Of a stretch of 64,000 nucleotides of DNA, positions 60,211-64,000 are shown in pieces; position 1 is the first letter of the stretch; each line of letters opens with the position of its first letter. Both the position numbers and the translations under genes were made by a program. This DNA comes from Balaenoptera acutorostrata (Eukaryota > Chordata > Mammalia > Artiodactyla > Balaenopteridae), in NCBI RefSeq assembly GCF_949987535.1, contig NC_080069.1, positions 45,807,269-45,871,268 of the forward strand, given 5' to 3'. A model generated the notes under the pieces. It saw only the letters and a list, made by a program, of their open reading frames with translations. It had not been told where the DNA came from and ran no database searches.

Positions 60211-61439
60211 GTATGGGGAAAAATGGCTTATCTCCTGTTTAGACTTAATATAAGTAACACAAAAATTCACTAAAATATATATGGAACTTGTTAATAACAA
60301 TACATGGAGAAATACAAAGAAAAAGAGGTGAACATTGCTTTGGTATTCTAGACTGTCTCATAGGACAGTTTACTTTGGATGTTTAATATTAGAAAAGATG
60401 CAAGGGAGTACTCTATTTTAAGTTTGCTAAGCCATTGAGTTTACTGCTATACTTTTTACTGGTATTTAAATCAAAATTTAATAGTCATGCTTATGGAGAG
60501 GTGTTTTGAAATGGTAGTTTAGTTTTACAACTTTTTTATTTATGTTAGTAACAGTGACCATTCTCTCTACCCTTTCTGGTAGAAAGATACATATAAAACA
60601 CCAGAAATAAGGCTTGTGGTCTAGATTGAGCTCTTTTGTTTTTCTTTTAAGTTGAAGTTAAACTACATCTTCTCACTATCCTTATGATCAACAGTGCACA
60701 TTTCCATATTTTTAGGCTTGGTAAGAGATTATAGGTGGGAACATTGAAGACATCAGAGCTAAAGTGACAATAAAAGCTCAATACCATGACTTTAATTATC
60801 AGCGGACTTTTTGTGTAACTAAATTAGCTAGTCCCAAGTAGGGCCTAATTTCCAGTTGCCATAGAACACTATAAAATAAAAAATTTCATATGTCAGAAGG
60901 CTTGACCATAAAATCTTAGCAGAGAAGAACTGATTGGTGTCTTCCCTTCCTTTGAGGATAAACATCTTATTGACATGTGTGAAATCAATGTATGATTTGT
61001 GGGGTTTTTTTAAAGAAAATAATATTGTGAGAACAAATCAAAGTGTCATTTCACCATCTTCTGCATTGAAACAAATTAATAATTTACCTTTGAACTCATT
61101 TTCATATAATACTGTTCATCTTTCCTTTTATTCCAGAAATACTTTCTTTTCTCTCCAGCCAGATTTCAGCTTGGCTCTGCACTTCTGGTCTCATTCATAT
61201 ATTTTTAAAACAGGTCCTAGTGTCAACAAGGTATTGATTACAAGGTTAGCATGAAAAAACCTACAAATGAGAAGTGTGCTGTGCACTGTAATAGTGTATT
61301 AATACATAGATACATTACAGAGGTGGAGGGTCATTAAGAAAATAGAGTAGCTGTGAACAAGGGAGTGGCACGTTATTTATGATTTATAATTGTCGGTAAA
61401 TCTCTCGATATCTAAATATTTTTACCTCCATTCATTATT
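60211..61439. other. 1.2 kb of single-copy-looking DNA, no gene seen
   Basis: A 106-codon plus frame (60934-61254) is the longest here. It has no signal peptide, domain or splice context and is compatible with chance in AT-rich DNA. Confidence 0.45.
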
Positions 61440-61530
61440 CATTTATTCATTCATTTATTTCTTCATTCAACAAATAATGAGTGAGCCTTACCATGGGTCA
61501 GGCACTGGGTCAGGCGTTTGCTTTTTCAAT
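61440..61530 (-). mobile_element. L2 3'-end fragment, antisense
   Basis: Starts with attcattcatttatttcttc (the L2 gaatgaat tail reversed), then attcaacaaataatgagtga and catgggtcaggcactggg. Confidence 0.7.
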
Positions 61531-62049
61531 TCTTGTAGTTGGTAGAATTTCTGCAGGATGTTTTCTACCTATATATGACCCTAAAATGTATTAATTTTAA
61601 TAGAAGAAAAATCATCCAGATAATCCTGGAAAGTGTTCACTGTATATGTCTGTTTAAGCTTTTGTTTGTTTTTAGTGTGTTGATTAATTTCTAATTAAGA
61701 AAATCTTTACGTAGCTAAAGACAGAGTTTCTGAATAGGTTTTCTGTGATTCATAACATTGTGTTGGAGGTAAGCTGATTTCTGGAAAAAGCACAAGGGCA
61801 ATGTGATCCAATGAATGTCAATCTTGCATGTTTGGATATAACTTTTTTCAATCTCCATCTCCTTTCAGGAAGTTAGGTGGCTCAGAGATCAGTGAATTTA
61901 CAACTTAGAAAACAATATATTTATAATTATTTTGCATTCATTCCATTTAAAATAGTCAGACAGCACCAGCCAAAGGAACAAATGACTTTTTAATAGTGCA
62001 ACATTTTTATTATCTTTCTTAGTTTTGAATATTCTATTATTACCCGTTG
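61531..62049. other. Single-copy-looking DNA, no gene seen
   Basis: No frame above 60 codons and no recognised repeat. Confidence 0.4.
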
Positions 62050-62470
62050 TTTTCTCACATATGAAGGTAGTCTTGGTTTATAACTCTATTTCTATTTCCT
62101 CATGATGAAAAGCTATTTTTCCTTCATATCTGTGTGATCCATTCTCTCATATTCTTCATTTGTATGCTCAAATATTACTTTTCCAGTGAGATTTTTCTTG
62201 GCCATTTTATCTAAAATGATATTCACACCAAGATGGCACTGCTTATGCCCCTTCTCTGCTTTATTGTCCTTCATAATATGTTTCCATCTGACAGATTATA
62301 TTAACTGTCATGTTGGTCTACCTCCACTGGAATACAAGCTCAGTGAAATCAGAGAAGTGCATTTCTTCTGTTCAAGTTTCTGTGTCTAGCAATAGAACTG
62401 TGTCTGGCAAATAGTAGATGCTCACTACACATCTGTAGAAAGACTGAATAAACAGATACCTTTTTGAATA
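62050..62470 (+). mobile_element. Ancient L2 3' region, sense
   Basis: tgctcaaatattacttttcc, agtgagatttttcttggcc, gtctacctccactggaatac, aagctcagtgaaatcagag and gcaaatagtagatgctcact, ending gactgaataaacaga, are in sense L2 order. The 67-codon frame 62186-62389 is not a gene. Confidence 0.7.
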
Positions 62471-62504
62471 AGAATCCAATGATGTAGTCTACTTTTATGT
62501 AGCC

Positions 62505-62625
62505 TATAAGTCTCTTACAGGCAGAAATGTGATCATATTTTAAACTTGGTTTTCCATACCTCTAATGCACTGCCTTAAATAATCCTATGCTCAATACATT
62601 TGTACATAAATTGATCAACTAAGTA
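62505..62625 (+). mobile_element. Second L2 3'-end fragment, sense
   Basis: cctataagtctcttacaggc, agaaatgtgatcatatttta, ctctaatgcactgcctt and atgctcaatacatttgtaca repeat the L2 terminal motif a second time only about 35 bp after the previous copy ends, suggesting two independent insertions or a local duplication. Confidence 0.55.
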
Positions 62626-63049
62626 ATTAGATGAAACTCCAATGCATAATTCTCGAGTTACAGATTAGCTTCAGTCCAATGTAACCACAGAACTGAAAAC
62701 TTCTAACTGCAGAATTTGAAATCATCATCTTTCTGGCAGGAAAAAAATACATTTTCAAAATATCTTTTTCCTGCAATCAAATTCCATTCTTCCACTTAGA
62801 AGGCATAAATTTGACTTGCGTGTGATGGAAGAGAAGTGAGACAATAAATAAGTCATGAGCATACATCAAATAGGATGTTAGGTGTTAAAGGATAGAAGAA
62901 AGTAAATCAAGAGAAGGGTATAGGGAGTAATTGATGAAGCAAGAGATGATGATAATGGCTTAATAATGGCTTAGTCCAGATGCTATGGGTGGGGCTGGTG
63001 AGTTAAAGAAAAAATCTCCAAACCTTGAGTTCTGCAACTAAAATATTAA
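62626..63049. other. Single-copy-looking DNA, no gene seen
   Basis: A short doubled phrase, taatggctta, at 62954-62963 and 62965-62974 is the only structure noted. Confidence 0.45.
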
Positions 63050-63165
63050 GATGATAATAGTGATTGATTTAGAGAGTGGTTGTTAGGATTACATGTGATA
63101 ATATATGTGAAATATTTAGCCTCATGTCTGGAGTGTAATCAAGTCTCAGTAACTGTTAAATGCAG
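63050..63165 (+). mobile_element. MIR 3' part, sense
   Basis: agagtggttgttaggattac, atgtgataatatatgtgaaa, tatttagcctcatgtctgg and caagtctcagtaactgttaa follow the sense MIR 3' half. Confidence 0.6.
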
Positions 63166-63624
63166 TGTATGGGGCTTAGATAAATATGTGGCGAAGAGTC
63201 ATTATTTTATCCAATTTATCATTGATAATAGACTTGTGGGTATCTGAATACTGTCCTACTCAGGTGCCTGAGGTAATCTGTAAATTATCACAAAAGGCAG
63301 GATTCTTCCCCGACTCCAGAAGACAAATACACTTGGAAAAACCACTGAGAATGCATGATGTTCACAGATATGTTAGCAGCGAAGTAACGTGATTTTTCTA
63401 ACATTGCCTACTACAGACTGTTAAAGGCCTTGGGCAATTAGCAGACTTATGGAAATGTCTAGAGTAGGGAAACACTGTTTTCACATTTTTGTTGTTTTTC
63501 TTGATAGTTTGCTTAGTCTGCATGTTTGGACCACTTGTGTTGATAGACTATCTGCCTTCAGTATTCCAGTCTCTAAATCATTACTCTCAATAAATTGAGA
63601 GTTGTTTATTTCAAAATATTGTGT
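63166..63624. other. Single-copy-looking DNA, no gene seen
   Basis: A 68-codon plus frame (63186-63392) has no domain. Confidence 0.4.
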
Positions 63625-63641
63625 ATATATATGTATGTATG

Positions 63642-63703
<62 letters not shown>
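63625..63703. repeat. (TATG)n-(TA)28 microsatellite
   Basis: A short tatg/tgta section leads into 56 bp of uninterrupted TA (63648-63703), the longest pure simple repeat in the window. A 94-codon minus frame across it encodes alternating Tyr/Ile and is an artefact. Confidence 0.97.
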
Positions 63704-63704
<1 letters not shown>

Positions 63705-63706
<2 letters not shown>

Positions 63707-64000
63707 CAATAGCGCTGATTTTACTTAACTCATAAAATGCTATTCTTTTAGGCACCCAGTTTCCATCTCTTTCTTTCCTATGAACATCTTCCCGTCTAGT
63801 CTGAATCTGTTGGCATTGGAATGAAAAGAACACTGTTAATAACACAGAGGTATCTTGATATGTAACATCACAACTCTTTACATTGCCCACATTAGAGCTT
63901 CATAACATCAACTGCAACAGAAACAAACAATAAAATGCTTCAGCCTTCTGTATGAATTAGATGTGTTCAAGCTTTCCAAATGCTGAACCATATTTTTTAT
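63705..64000. other. Single-copy-looking DNA to window end
   Basis: No repeat, RNA gene or exon recognised before the window ends. Confidence 0.4.

Noticed and set aside
60934..61254. 106-codon plus frame in unique DNA
   Set aside because: No start context, domain, splice signals or codon bias. Several frames of this size are expected by chance here.
63606..63890. 94-codon minus frame
   Set aside because: It reads through (TA)28 and has no domain.
1..64000. CRISPR arrays, operons, phage or plasmid features
   Set aside because: The sequence is mammalian. No regularly spaced repeats or prokaryotic gene organisation occur.

Overview
This window is nuclear DNA of a mammal, most likely a cetacean (whale or dolphin) or a very close relative. 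Three observations point there. All six SINEs are tRNA-derived CHR-type elements, recognisable by the 5' motif cttccctggtggcgcag and the B-box-like ggttcga. The youngest-looking LINE-1 has a 5' UTR and 3' UTR of the cetartiodactyl/cetacean type. There is no ruminant BovB/Bov-tA, no pig PRE-1, no primate Alu and no rodent B1. The species assignment rests on recognition from memory; no search was run.

No functional protein-coding gene, intact coding exon, tRNA, rRNA or snRNA gene could be supported. All long reading frames fall inside transposons, in microsatellites, or are 60-120 codon frames of the length expected by chance in AT-rich DNA. The window reads as an intergenic or large-intron stretch (gene desert) built from old single-copy DNA with layers of retrotransposons. 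No new biological system was found. The items of interest concern how individual retrotransposon copies were made or broken.

Layout. 1-6.5 kb: an antisense L1 3' end with an internal tandem duplication, a hAT-Charlie remnant, a GT repeat, a short CHR SINE with a clear target-site duplication (TSD), and another antisense L1 tail. 6.5-10.7 kb: mostly single-copy-looking. 10.7-13.6 kb: a GC-richer retroelement-like block carrying a CHR SINE, then an old antisense L1. 15.1-22.2 kb: a same-strand L1 cluster. Its centre is a 4.35-kb L1 (about 16685-21031) that keeps its 5' UTR and 3' end but lacks ORF1 and the endonuclease part of ORF2. 23-31 kb: an LTR-like element split by a SINE with an odd 5' end, a solo MLT1 LTR with a perfect 5-bp TSD, a MER5A element with a hAT-type 8-bp TSD, a MIR, and an antisense L2 split by a later insert. 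33-43 kb: antisense L1M, MaLR-type LTR pieces, two SINEs (one with a doubled A-tail enclosing a foreign 28-nt tag), and a 1.5-kb sense L2. 43-64 kb: mostly single-copy-looking AT-rich DNA with MIR and L2 fragments, one more SINE, an L2 with local tandem repeats, antisense and sense ancient L1, and several dinucleotide repeats including 28 TA units near the right end.

Nothing here acts as a gene set. The only sequences that were ever functional units are the retrotransposons: autonomous L1 and L2, the SINEs that borrowed L1 machinery, and LTR and hAT relics. Family names come from recalled consensus text, so most repeat edges are good to tens of bases. Edges defined by a TSD are exact.
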